Shown here: positions 7,914 through 15,792 of the stretch, one piece after another
Layout of the letters: the number at the start of each line of letters is the position of its first letter
How positions within the stretch are numbered: the first letter of the stretch is position 1
Source of the DNA: Allobosea sp. WAO
GTDB taxonomy: Bacteria; Pseudomonadota; Alphaproteobacteria; Rhizobiales; Beijerinckiaceae
Direction: 5' to 3'
NCBI RefSeq assembly: GCF_001509835.1
Contig: NZ_JXTJ01000004.1
Coordinates: forward strand, 1 to 64,000
DNA length: 64,000 nt
Translations under genes and position numbers: made by a program
The notes under the pieces: model-generated
Database searches by the model: none
Told to the model about the DNA's origin: nothing
The model's input: only the letters and a program-made list of their open reading frames with translations

Positions 7914-9401
7914 TCAAGGTATTGCCGCCCGAAGAGCGTGCGCCAGCTTGCCGACAGCGAGCTCGATTTCGTTCGGCGTATAGGCGGCAAAGCCCATCAG
8001 GAAGCCGGGCTTGCCCGCCCTCGAAGCGTAGAGCGACGACAGGCCCAGAAGCTCGATCCCTGCGCGTCGCGCCGCGTCGATGGCGGTGGTTTCCGCTAGG
8101 TTTCCGGTCAGCTCGCAGGGCATCTGCAGCCCGCCGGCCGGCACCTGGGCCTCGGTGATGCCCGAAAGGTGCTTGTCGACGAGGCCGGCCAGCAGGCCGA
8201 GGCGCTCGGCATAGATGCTGCGCATGGCGCGGACATGCGCGCCGAAATGCCCGCCTTCCATGAACCGGGCGAGCGTCATTTGGGCCAACGGCGCCGAATG
8301 CCCGTCGAGCAGAGTGCGCGCCACCGTCATCGGCGCGACCAACTGGGGCGGCAGCACGACATAGCCGATCCGCAGGCCCGGAAAGAGCGATTTGGTGAAG
8401 GTGCCGATATAGATGGTCCGCTCATGCGGATCGAGCCCCTGCACGCAGGCGGTCGGCTTTCCCGCGTAGTGGAATTCGCTGTCGTAATCGTCCTCGATGA
8501 TCCAGGCCTGATGGCGGGCGGCCCATTCGATCAGCGCCAGGCGGCGGTCGAGCGACAGCGTCGCGCCGGTGGGAAACTGGTGCGAGGGCGTGAGGAACAC
8601 GGCCCTGGCCCGGCGCGGCTCTGAGACGATCTGCTCGACCAGCAGGCCTTGGTGATTCAGTTGGATCGGGACGCAATCCAGTCCCGCCGCATCGAACGCT
8701 TTGCGCGCGCCGTAATAGGCGGGGTCCTCGATGAAAATGCGCTCGCCGGCGTCGAGCAGCACGCTCGCGCACAGTGCCAGCGCCTGCTGCGAGCTGGTCA
8801 GGATCAGAACCCGGTCGGGCGTGGCATGGGCGCCGCGCTCGAGGTTCACATAGTCGGCGATCGCCCGGCGCAGCGGCTCGACGCCTTGCGGGTCGCCATG
8901 AAGCAAGGCTGTCGTGCCGGCCTCCTTCAACACCTGCCGCTCCAGCCGCTCCCAGAGCCGCAGCGGAAAGCCGCGCGTCTCCGGCATGCCCGGCGCGAAG
9001 GGCCGCGGCGACAGAAGCTCGCGAACGCCGCCGCTGCGGAACATCGCCTCACCGCGCCGGCTGAGGTTTGGCGACTGGCTGCGAAAGGCAGTGTCACGCA
9101 AGGCGTGACGACGACTGGGCGCCAGCTCCGTCGCCTCCGCCACGAAGCTGCCGCTGCCGACGTGCCGCTCGATGAAGCCTTCGGCATGGAGCTGTGCATA
9201 GGCAGCTTCGACCGTGTCGCGCGACAGGCCGAGCGATTTCGCGAGGGCGCGCGAGGCCGGCAGCGGCTTCCCGCGCCCGAGGGCGCCGTCGAGGATGAGC
9301 TGGCGGATCGCACGCTGGATCCTGGCATGCAGCGGCAGCGCGGCGTGGGCAGGATGGGCCAGCCACGCCTTCACGGTTTCAAGTTGCGAATGCTTGAACA
9401 A
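7914..9401 (-). CDS. MocR-type regulator (GntR HTH plus aminotransferase domain)
   Basis: The 495-residue product has an N-terminal GntR winged helix (about residues 22-92, including ASRALAKSLGLSRDTVEAAY) fused to a fold-type I PLP aminotransferase-like domain (about 125-490). The PLP lysine sits in GTFTKSLFPGLRIGY near residue 335, and the PLP-ring Asp in IIEDDYDSEF. The start is TTG at 9401, since no better ATG is in frame. GCAGGGG lies about 12 bases upstream. It is divergent from a BenE-family transporter gene, and a 10-bp inverted repeat between them is a likely binding site. Confidence 0.9.
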   Translation of the reverse strand: MFKHSQLETVKAWLAHPAHAALPLHARIQRAIRQLILDGALGRGKPLPASRALAKSLGLSRDTVEAAYAQLHAEGFIERHVGSGSFVAEATELAPSRRHALRDTAFRSQSPNLSRRGEAMFRSGGVRELLSPRPFAPGMPETRGFPLRLWERLERQVLKEAGTTALLHGDPQGVEPLRRAIADYVNLERGAHATPDRVLILTSSQQALALCASVLLDAGERIFIEDPAYYGARKAFDAAGLDCVPIQLNHQGLLVEQIVSEPRRARAVFLTPSHQFPTGATLSLDRRLALIEWAARHQAWIIEDDYDSEFHYAGKPTACVQGLDPHERTIYIGTFTKSLFPGLRIGYVVLPPQLVAPMTVARTLLDGHSAPLAQMTLARFMEGGHFGAHVRAMRSIYAERLGLLAGLVDKHLSGITEAQVPAGGLQMPCELTGNLAETTAIDAARRAGIELLGLSSLYASRAGKPGFLMGFAAYTPNEIELAVGKLAHALRAAIP

Positions 9402-9447
9402 ATGGTCTGAGCCCCTGCTGGGAAGTGGCTGGGATTGTCAGACCATT
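9401..9447. promoter_or_regulatory. Candidate MocR operator: 10-bp inverted repeat
   Basis: AATGGTCTGA (9401-9410) and its perfect complement TCAGACCATT (9438-9447) are separated by 27 bases. They lie between the divergent MocR and transporter genes. One arm overlaps the MocR TTG start codon, which would suit autorepression. Confidence 0.5.
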
Positions 9448-9515
9448 GATCGGCTAGTTGTCAACGCGCCCCGCAGCGCCTGCGTCCCGAACCTCCCGGA
9501 AGACCTGTCACGATC

Positions 9516-10745
9516 ATGCCGCCCGCTTCCACACCGTCCATCCGCCTGAACGATCTCGCGCATCCCGTCGTCGCGGGGCTGATCTCGGTGATCGTCAACT
9601 ATGGCGGCACCTTCATCCTGGTCTTCCAGGCTGCCAAGGTCGCCGGCCTCAGCCCGGAGCTGACCGCCTCCTGGGTCTGGTCGGTTTCGATCGGCGTCGG
9701 GCTGACCGGGCTCTTCCTGAGCTGGCGCTATCGCGAGCCGATCATCACCGCATGGTCGACTCCGGCGGCGGCCTTCCTCGTCACCGCTCTCGCGACGACA
9801 CCCTATGCCGAGGCGGTCGGCGCCTACATGATCTCCGCGGCGGCCTTCGTCGCGCTTGGTCTGTCGGGCTGGTTCGACAAGGTCATCCGGCTGATCCCGC
9901 CGGGTATCGCCTCGGGCCTGCTGGCCGGCATCCTGCTGCAATTCGGCATCGGCGCCTTCGGCGGCGCGAGCGTCGATCCGCTGCTGGTCGGCCTGTTGAT
10001 CCTCGCCTATCTCGCCTTGAAGCGCTGGTCGCCGCGCTATGCCGTGGTCGGCATCCTCGTGCTCGGCCTCGTCTTCCTGCTGGCGCAGGGCAGGGTGGAC
10101 TTGTCGGGCCTGCGGCTTCAGTTCGCGGCGCCTGTCTTCACCATGCCGGAGTTCTCCCTGAACGCGCTGCTCAGCGTCGCGCTGCCGCTGTTCCTGATCA
10201 CCCTGACCGGCCAGTACATGCCGGGAATGCTGGTGCTGCGGAATGACGGGTTCAGGACCAGCGCCAGTCCGATCGTCACCGTGACCGGCTTCGGCTCACT
10301 GCTGATGGCGCCTTTCGGATCCCACGCCTTCAACCTCGCGGCGATCACGGCGGCGATCGCCACCGGCAAGGAGGCGCATGAGGACCCGGCGCGGCGCTGG
10401 ATCGCCGGCATCGCGGCCGGCATCGCCTACATCCTCGTCGGAGTGTTCGGGGTGACGCTCGCGGCGGTGTTCATGGCCTTCCCCGCGACCTTCATCACGA
10501 CGCTCGCCGGCCTTGCTTTGCTCGGCACGATCGGCGGTAGCCTTGCCGGCGCTCTGACGGAGCCAGCCTCCCGCGAGGCGGCGCTGATCACCTTCCTGGC
10601 CTCGGCTGCGAACATCCAGCTGCTCGGCATCGGCGGAGCGTTCTGGGGATTGCTGATCGGCCTCGTTGCGCACCTCATCCTGAACGGTCGTCTGCCGCGG
10701 CGTATGCGTGCCGAAACCCTCACAGGGCAGGGCGCAGGGAAATGA
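9516..10745 (+). CDS. BenE-family benzoate/proton symporter-like membrane protein
   Basis: The 409-residue product is highly hydrophobic, with about 11-12 membrane segments. It has the BenE (YdcO) hallmarks: an N-terminal HPVVAGLISVIVNYGGTF segment, WRYREPIITAWSTPAAAF, a central ITLTGQYMPGMLVLRNDG, and FGSHAFNLAAITAAIATG. The family belongs to the nucleobase/xanthine-permease superfamily and is named for benzoate uptake, but the substrates of most members are untested. It is divergent from the MocR regulator and converges on the propeller gene five bases away. Confidence 0.85.
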   Translation: MPPASTPSIRLNDLAHPVVAGLISVIVNYGGTFILVFQAAKVAGLSPELTASWVWSVSIGVGLTGLFLSWRYREPIITAWSTPAAAFLVTALATTPYAEAVGAYMISAAAFVALGLSGWFDKVIRLIPPGIASGLLAGILLQFGIGAFGGASVDPLLVGLLILAYLALKRWSPRYAVVGILVLGLVFLLAQGRVDLSGLRLQFAAPVFTMPEFSLNALLSVALPLFLITLTGQYMPGMLVLRNDGFRTSASPIVTVTGFGSLLMAPFGSHAFNLAAITAAIATGKEAHEDPARRWIAGIAAGIAYILVGVFGVTLAAVFMAFPATFITTLAGLALLGTIGGSLAGALTEPASREAALITFLASAANIQLLGIGGAFWGLLIGLVAHLILNGRLPRRMRAETLTGQGAGK

Positions 10746-10750
10746 TGACT

Positions 10751-11380
10751 CTAGCGCGGTCGCCGTACCGCCCTGAGCACGCCGCTCTTGCCGCCGCCGC
10801 AGTAGAAGCGGTCGCCGCCATCGGCCTCGAGGCCCGAGACACCGGTGCCGGCCGGCATGTCGAGGCGCTCGAGCACCGTCCCGGTTTGCGGATCGACGTG
10901 CCTGAGCTCGCTCTCGTCATTCTCCCAGGTGCCATGCCAGAGCTCGCCATGGCTCCAGGTGACGCCCGTGACGAAGCGGTTCGACTCGATGGTGCGCAGG
11001 ATCGCGCCGGTTTCGGGGTCGATCTGGTGGATCTTGCGGTCGCGATGCTGGCCGACCCAGAGCGTGCCTTCCGCCCAGGCGAGCCCGGAATTGCCACTGC
11101 CCGGCGCCGGAATCGTATTCAGAACCGTGCCTGTCTGCGGGTCGATCTTCTGGATGCGGTCTTCGGCGATCTGGAACAGGTGTCTGCCATCGAAGGCGGT
11201 GCCGGCATCGGCGGTGACGTCGAGCGAGCGTTCCGTCTTGCCGCTCTCGGGATCGAGCGCGTTCAGCCTGCCGTCGGTCGCGAACCAGACGTGCCGGCCG
11301 TCATAGGAGACGCCGTGGACGCCATCGACGCCGGGGAAGGGGCCGTATTCGCGGATGATCTCGGCTGCTGATCGTTTCAT
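10751..11380 (-). CDS. Small beta-propeller protein, glutamine-cyclotransferase/Vgb-like
   Basis: The 209-residue product consists of propeller-type repeats. Four copies of the turn (L/I/V)DP(E/Q)(S/T)G are visible (LDPESGKT, IDPQTGTV, IDPETGAI, VDPQTGTV), each about 40-45 residues apart. WFATDGR, LWVGQHRDR and LWHGTWENDES are further strand elements. No signal peptide is seen, so it is likely cytoplasmic. It follows the HTH regulator gene on the same strand by 57 bases and is near the DUF899 gene. The function is not known. Confidence 0.7.
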   Translation of the reverse strand: MKRSAAEIIREYGPFPGVDGVHGVSYDGRHVWFATDGRLNALDPESGKTERSLDVTADAGTAFDGRHLFQIAEDRIQKIDPQTGTVLNTIPAPGSGNSGLAWAEGTLWVGQHRDRKIHQIDPETGAILRTIESNRFVTGVTWSHGELWHGTWENDESELRHVDPQTGTVLERLDMPAGTGVSGLEADGGDRFYCGGGKSGVLRAVRRPR

Positions 11381-11437
11381 GGCGCATCTCCGGAACGGGT
11401 TCGGTTGAGGCTTGCGACCTTGCTGTCGAGCGCAGTT

Positions 11438-12658
11438 CTAGCTGCCTGGGAAAGACGCCGGGAGTAACAAGACTGTCGGGAACCCCGGTACGGGCGGAGT
11501 CACCCAGCGCCGCGCCGGTCCGCGCCCAAAGAACTGGACCCGGCCTACCACGGCGAGCGCGTCGAGGGCGCGTTGCACGCTGCGCGAACTCGTCCCGAGT
11601 GCGAGCGCGAGCCCCGAGCTCGACCAGGCCTCGCCATCCGCGAGCAGGGCGAGCAGCGCCGCATGCCGTTCCTCGACGGGTGGGGCGAGAACCACGATCT
11701 CGGCGCCGCGGCGAGGACGCATGGCGAAGCCGTCGGCCGTCGCGTGGATCTCGGCGATGTCCCTGAGCTCGGCGCGCAGCCGCCCGATCTCGACCCGTAG
11801 CCGGGCGCGATGCGATTCATCGGCCTCTCTCGCGCGGAACGACCGCGCGACGAGAACGTTGCGCGACAGGTCGCCGGGCCAGGCCTCGGCAAGGGCGCGA
11901 GCGAGCGAAAACAGCACCGGCCGCGTCGCGAGCGAGACTGTCGCAGCCATGCTCCGCACGCTGTTTCGGCAGGCGTCGACGATCAGCGCTCCCGTTGCGG
12001 GAAGCCGCTCGACCTCCTCCAATAGGAGCAGCCTGGTCTCGCCTCGCGCGATCAGGCGGGCGGCCGGCGTGCGCAGCAGGGCCGCGGCGCTTTCGACCTC
12101 GGCTATAAGGGCGTCGATGCCGGACTGGCGGGCGGCGCGTTCGGCCTGCGCCACTGCGTCGTGGGCGATCTGCGTCCGCAGCCGCCTGATCGCGATACCG
12201 GCGATGACGAGCGCGTGTGCAGCCTGCAGGGCCGGCGGGAACGGGCTCGCGTCGATCTCGCTGAGCGCCTGTTCTGCTTCGTCGAGCTGGCCGATCAGGA
12301 GCAGACGGCGAACCGCGAGATGCCGGGCATGGGCGGCATTCAGGCGATCGCCATGCTGCTCCAGCACTGTCCTTGCCGACACGAGCGTCTTCGCCGGCCA
12401 GCCGAGATCGCGCGAGACCAGGGCGATCTCGGCTTCGGCGACGATGCATCTCGCGCGGGAAACGGCCTCTCTCGGCCCAAAGCCGCGCGCTGCCTTCTGC
12501 AGCAAGGCTTTGGCGCGGGCAAAGTCGCCGAGCCGGGCCATGGCGATGCCGCGCAGGGCCAGTGCCGGCGGGTCTTCGCGCAGCGCGACGCGGTTCAGCA
12601 CTCCGAGCAGATCGCCCGCCGCCAGCGCACGCGCCGCGGCCGTGATCATCGAGTCCAT
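11438..12658 (-). CDS. Winged-helix regulator with helical-repeat N-terminal domain
   Basis: The 406-residue product has an Ala/Leu-rich helical N-terminal two thirds resembling TPR-type repeats (for example ALRGIAMARLGDFARAKALLQKA). A C-terminal helix-turn-helix follows (HAALLALLADGEAWSSSGLALALGTSSRSVQRALDAL, split here), then WVTPP. It reads divergently from the DUF899 gene, 119 bases between starts, and is followed by the propeller gene, so it probably controls one or both. GGGATC upstream of the ATG is a fair ribosome binding site. Confidence 0.7.
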   Translation of the reverse strand: MDSMITAAARALAAGDLLGVLNRVALREDPPALALRGIAMARLGDFARAKALLQKAARGFGPREAVSRARCIVAEAEIALVSRDLGWPAKTLVSARTVLEQHGDRLNAAHARHLAVRRLLLIGQLDEAEQALSEIDASPFPPALQAAHALVIAGIAIRRLRTQIAHDAVAQAERAARQSGIDALIAEVESAAALLRTPAARLIARGETRLLLLEEVERLPATGALIVDACRNSVRSMAATVSLATRPVLFSLARALAEAWPGDLSRNVLVARSFRAREADESHRARLRVEIGRLRAELRDIAEIHATADGFAMRPRRGAEIVVLAPPVEERHAALLALLADGEAWSSSGLALALGTSSRSVQRALDALAVVGRVQFFGRGPARRWVTPPVPGFPTVLLLPASFPGS

Positions 12659-12777
12659 TCAGATCCCGCCAAACTTGTCACTCCCACCGTCTCACGGCCG
12701 GCGACTACCAACAAGGCGACGCCGCACCGCCACGAAAACCTGCGGCGATGGACAGGCGACGACAGGAGACAAGACCG

Positions 12778-13557
12778 ATGACGATGCATCAGACCGGTTC
12801 CCGCGACGAATGGCTCTCAGCGCGCATCGCGCTGCTCGAGAAGGAGAAGGAGCTGACGCGGCTCAGCGACGAGCTCGCCCGGCAGCGCCAGCAACTGCCC
12901 TGGGTCCGTATCGACAAGGCGTTCCGCTTCGAGACCGAGGAAGGCCCGGCCTCGCTGGCCGATCTGTTCCGCGGGCGCTCGCAGCTCCTTGTCTACCACT
13001 TCATGTTCGGGCCCGATTACAAGGCGGGCTGCCCGTCCTGCTCGGCGATCGCCGACGGCTTCAACGGCATCACGATGCATCTCGCCAACCACGACGTGAC
13101 GCTTATGGCGGTGTCGCGGGCGCCGCTGTCCAGGCTCCTCGCCTACAGGGAGCGCATGGGCTGGGGCTTCCCCTGGGCCTCGTGCTCGGACGGCGCCTTC
13201 AATTTCGACTTCAACGTCTCTTTCACCGAGCAGCAGCAGCGCGACGGTGCGATCGAGTATAATTTCCAGCGCGAGCCGGCCTTCGTATGGCGTTCGCGTC
13301 TGGAGGGCGACAGCGCCTCGGTCACGGAGCGCTTCGCCGCCACGACTGGCACCGATGTTGCGAGCTATACTCGCGAGCGGCCGGGAGTGAGCGCCTTCGT
13401 CATCGAGGATGGCGTCGTCTATCACACCTATTCGACCTATGCGCGCGGCGTCGACGGCATCTGGAGCATGTATCCCTGGCTCGATCGGGCTCCCAAGGGC
13501 CGCAACGAGGCGAGCGGTCCGTGGTGGCGTCGCCATGACGAATACGGCCAGAGCTGA
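12778..13557 (+). CDS. DUF899 family thioredoxin-like protein
   Basis: The 259-residue product matches the DUF899 family. It has the N-terminal DEWLSARIALLEKEKELTR helix and LPWVRIDKAFRFETEEG, then LLVYHFMFGPDYKAGCPSCS with the CPSC pair near residue 83, MGWGFPWASC, and the C-terminal YHTYSTYARG and PKGRNE motifs. The family has a thioredoxin/AhpC-like fold, and its role is not established. The start MTMHQTGS is chosen because AGGAG precedes it. A small membrane protein gene follows seven bases after the stop. Confidence 0.88.
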   Translation: MTMHQTGSRDEWLSARIALLEKEKELTRLSDELARQRQQLPWVRIDKAFRFETEEGPASLADLFRGRSQLLVYHFMFGPDYKAGCPSCSAIADGFNGITMHLANHDVTLMAVSRAPLSRLLAYRERMGWGFPWASCSDGAFNFDFNVSFTEQQQRDGAIEYNFQREPAFVWRSRLEGDSASVTERFAATTGTDVASYTRERPGVSAFVIEDGVVYHTYSTYARGVDGIWSMYPWLDRAPKGRNEASGPWWRRHDEYGQS

Positions 13558-13564
13558 GACGGCC

Positions 13565-13825
13565 ATGGCGAGCCATTCCGATTTCGCCGGTGTTGCATCT
13601 CTCCGTGCGGCGGACTGGCTGGCCTTGGTCGCTGCGCCGACCTTCGCCCTCATGGGCGTGCTCACTCTGGTCTTCGAGAACGACGCGCCGACGGTCCTTT
13701 GCGCGAGCATGCCGGACGCCGCGCCGATGAACGGCATGGCCGCGATGTATCTGCTGATGGGCGTCTTTCATCTGGCGCCCTGGCTCAGGCTGGCCGCTGG
13801 TCTGAGCTCAAGCAGCTCGGCCTGA
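13565..13825 (+). CDS. Small two-helix membrane protein downstream of DUF899
   Basis: The 86-residue product begins MASHSDFAGVASLRAADW. It has two hydrophobic segments: LALVAAPTFALMGVLTLVF (about residues 19-37) and a second around MAAMYLLMGVFHLAPWL. A Cys/Met/His-bearing loop between them includes CASMPDAAPMNGM. The gene starts seven bases after the DUF899 stop. An in-frame ATG at 13535, overlapping DUF899, has no ribosome binding site. It is probably an inner-membrane partner of DUF899. No family is recognised. Confidence 0.6.
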   Translation: MASHSDFAGVASLRAADWLALVAAPTFALMGVLTLVFENDAPTVLCASMPDAAPMNGMAAMYLLMGVFHLAPWLRLAAGLSSSSSA

Positions 13826-13895
13826 TGCCGGCAGCAAGGCGGGCGCGCTCGCCTTGCTGAAAATTCGCCAGCGGGCGCCAGGTTCTTGCGCTTTT

Positions 13896-13910
13896 GTTCT
13901 CTATATGTTC
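13896..13910 (+). promoter_or_regulatory. LexA (SOS) box upstream of the 2H phosphoesterase
   Basis: GTTC (13896-13899), seven AT-rich bases TCTATAT, then GTTC (13907-13910) match the alphaproteobacterial LexA box exactly. It lies 36 bases before the start codon at 13946, where it would overlap the promoter. An extra GTTC half site lies at 13882-13885. Confidence 0.6.
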
Positions 13911-13945
13911 TTATTCATCGTGGGGGCGCATCCGAGGAGAGGCGC

Positions 13946-14521
13946 ATGTTCATGGTCGAACCGGGCGGGTATTCCCGCCGCCAGCCTATCAATAGCTATT
14001 TCTTCGCGATCGTGCCGACCGCCGAGGCGGGCAGGGCGATCGACCGCATCGCCGACGGATTCCGGCGAGCCCACGACCTCCGCGGTTCGATCATCGGTCC
14101 CGGCCGCTACCATATCTCGCTCTGCGGTATCGGAGGGCCCGGTCCGGCGCCGGACGAGGTGCTGTCCAAGCTGCAGGCCATCGGCGACCAGGTTCGTTGC
14201 CAGCCATTCGATGTCGGTTTCGACCATGCGGTGAGTTTCAGCCAGGGCGTGCGCAAGCGGCCTCTCGTCCTCGCCAGCAGCGAGGGCTTGCCGGCGCTGG
14301 GCTGGCTTCAGGCCGGACTCAGGCGCGCAATGGCAGCCTGTGAACTCCAGGCGAAGAGCCAGTTCAATCCGCATCTGACCATGCTCTACGACGAGGAGAT
14401 CGTGCTGGAGACCGGAATCCGGCCGCTGCGCTGGACGGTGCTCGACTTCGTGCTGATCCAGAGCGTGCATGGCGAAAACCGGCATCGCCATCTGGCGCGC
14501 TGGCCACTGGGCGGCGGGTAA
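13946..14521 (+). CDS. 2H phosphoesterase, 2'-5' RNA ligase-like
   Basis: The 191-residue product belongs to the LigT/ThpR-like 2H superfamily, which acts on 2',3'-cyclic phosphates or 2'-5' linkages in RNA or nucleotides. Both catalytic HxS/T motifs are present: HIS in RYHISLCGIG near residue 55 and HLT in FNPHLTMLYDE near residue 143. The start MFMVEPGG is preceded by GAGGAG at good spacing. A perfect LexA-type box lies just upstream, suggesting DNA-damage control. It converges with the phosphoribosyltransferase gene 15 bases away. Confidence 0.82.
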   Translation: MFMVEPGGYSRRQPINSYFFAIVPTAEAGRAIDRIADGFRRAHDLRGSIIGPGRYHISLCGIGGPGPAPDEVLSKLQAIGDQVRCQPFDVGFDHAVSFSQGVRKRPLVLASSEGLPALGWLQAGLRRAMAACELQAKSQFNPHLTMLYDEEIVLETGIRPLRWTVLDFVLIQSVHGENRHRHLARWPLGGG

Positions 14522-14536
14522 GCATGCCCGCGTTCT

Positions 14537-15121
14537 TCAGGCGCTCTCCGCTGCCTCCGGCGCCGTTCGCGGAACAGTGCGGAGCACCTCCACCCGGATG
14601 CCGCCTTGGGCGAGGCGCTCGCGGCCGCCCATGCCCTCGATCTCGAAGACGAAGTGCGCCGTGTCGCAATGACCGCCGAGCCGGCGGATCAGCCGCGCGG
14701 TCGCCAGAGCCGTACCGCCGGAGATCAGGCAATCGTCGACGATCGCGACACTGCGGCCTGCCAGCCGGGCGCCTTTCGAGATCACGACGCCTTCGCCGAG
14801 TTCGTAGTTGGCCATTATGCTGCGCATCACCTCATTGCGCAGCGAATCCACCTTGCGGATATCAATGAAGCCGAGGCCGTTGCGATAGGCCAGCGCCCCT
14901 GCAAGCCCGAGCCCGCCAATGTCGAGACCGGCGAGCACCTCGATCTCGGCCGGTATCCACGAGGCGAGCGCATCGACGACGGAGCGCGTCCGGCTCGCTT
15001 CGCTGGTTGCGATGGAGAGGTCGGGGAAATCCACCCCGGCAGCCGGATGGTTCTTCCAGGAGCGGAACGGAATGTCGAGGTCGTGGTCGCTCGTCGTGGC
15101 CTGCTGCGATTGATCGATCAT
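14537..15121 (-). CDS. Adenine-phosphoribosyltransferase-like protein
   Basis: The 194-residue product is a type I phosphoribosyltransferase. The PRPP-binding motif is VAIVDDCLISGGTALATA near residue 125. GLDIGGLGLAGALAYRNGLGF followed by DIRK resembles the base-binding and flexible-loop regions of Apt. The start MIDQSQQ is preferred over upstream codons because the domain begins soon after it. Adenine salvage (adenine plus PRPP to AMP) is the likeliest reaction, but the sequence is divergent and another purine or a regulatory role is possible. Confidence 0.75.
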   Translation of the reverse strand: MIDQSQQATTSDHDLDIPFRSWKNHPAAGVDFPDLSIATSEASRTRSVVDALASWIPAEIEVLAGLDIGGLGLAGALAYRNGLGFIDIRKVDSLRNEVMRSIMANYELGEGVVISKGARLAGRSVAIVDDCLISGGTALATARLIRRLGGHCDTAHFVFEIEGMGGRERLAQGGIRVEVLRTVPRTAPEAAESA

Positions 15122-15352
15122 GGCGCGCCCGTCCGGTTCCTTGCTCGCCCGATACGCACCATCCTTGCCGGTCGGATGACAGAACGCGAGAGAGGCTGAA
15201 TTGTTGGCGCTGCGACCGGCGATGGCAACGAGCCCGCGTGCGAAACACTCAGCTTTCTTCGCCGTCGTCCGGCAGCAAATGGCAGGATCGCTTGATCTCC
15301 GGTCGGCCGCATGCCACGCCCGCGCCGACGACAATCAGCGACGGTCGGAACG

Positions 15353-15706
15353 ATGGTCACCCTCTACGGCATCCGCAACTGCGACACGATGAAGAAGGCC
15401 TGGAGCTGGCTCGACGCAAATCGTGTCCCTTACGAGTTCCACGATTACCGGGCCGTCGGCATCGACCGGGCGCGGCTGGAGGCCTGGTGTCGTGAACTCG
15501 GTTGGGAGAAGGTCCTCAACAAGGCGAGCACCACCTTCCGGGCCCTGCCCGAGGCGGACAAGCAGGGGCTCGATGCCGGGAAGGCTGTTGCCCTGATGCT
15601 GGCGCAGCCGACCATGATCAAGCGTCCTGTGCTCGACACCGGCGAGCGCCGCCTGCTCGGCTTCAAGCCGGACGCCTACGCCGCCGCCTTCGCCACCAAG
15701 GCCTGA
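15353..15706 (+). CDS. ArsC/Spx-family reductase (YffB-like)
   Basis: The 117-residue thioredoxin-fold protein begins MVTLYGIRNCDTMKKAWSWL, with a single active-site-position Cys10, and has the YffB-type VLNKASTTFRAL and MIKRPVLDTGERRLLGFK motifs. YffB proteins resemble arsenate reductase but act as glutathione-dependent thiol proteins of unclear substrate. It lies 86 bases upstream of tgt on the same strand. Confidence 0.88.
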   Translation: MVTLYGIRNCDTMKKAWSWLDANRVPYEFHDYRAVGIDRARLEAWCRELGWEKVLNKASTTFRALPEADKQGLDAGKAVALMLAQPTMIKRPVLDTGERRLLGFKPDAYAAAFATKA

Positions 15707-15761
15707 AGCGTCGAACCGTTCGGCGGCGCCGGAACGTCCGGTCGGCGTCGGCTGCACTTCC

Positions 15762-15792
15762 TTCGCCGGCCCGGCTGGGCTAGGCCGGCGAA
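15762..15792 (+). promoter_or_regulatory. Hairpin abutting the tgt start codon
   Basis: A perfect 10-bp stem TTCGCCGGCC/GGCCGGCGAA with an 11-base loop ends at base 15792, and tgt's ATG starts at 15793. No T-tract follows, so it is not a typical terminator. The stem covers the whole region where a ribosome binding site would lie. Confidence 0.5.

Noticed and set aside
7672..7917. Minus-strand frame of 81 codons starting at TTG that overlaps the MocR stop
   Set aside because: The TTGA overlap looks like coupling, but the composition is Arg/Pro/Ala noise, it runs through the AT-rich operator, and no family resemblance was seen.
13832..13859. Perfect 10-bp hairpin after the small membrane protein gene
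   Set aside because: Followed by AAAATTC on plus and no T-run on minus, so not supported as a terminator; function unclear.
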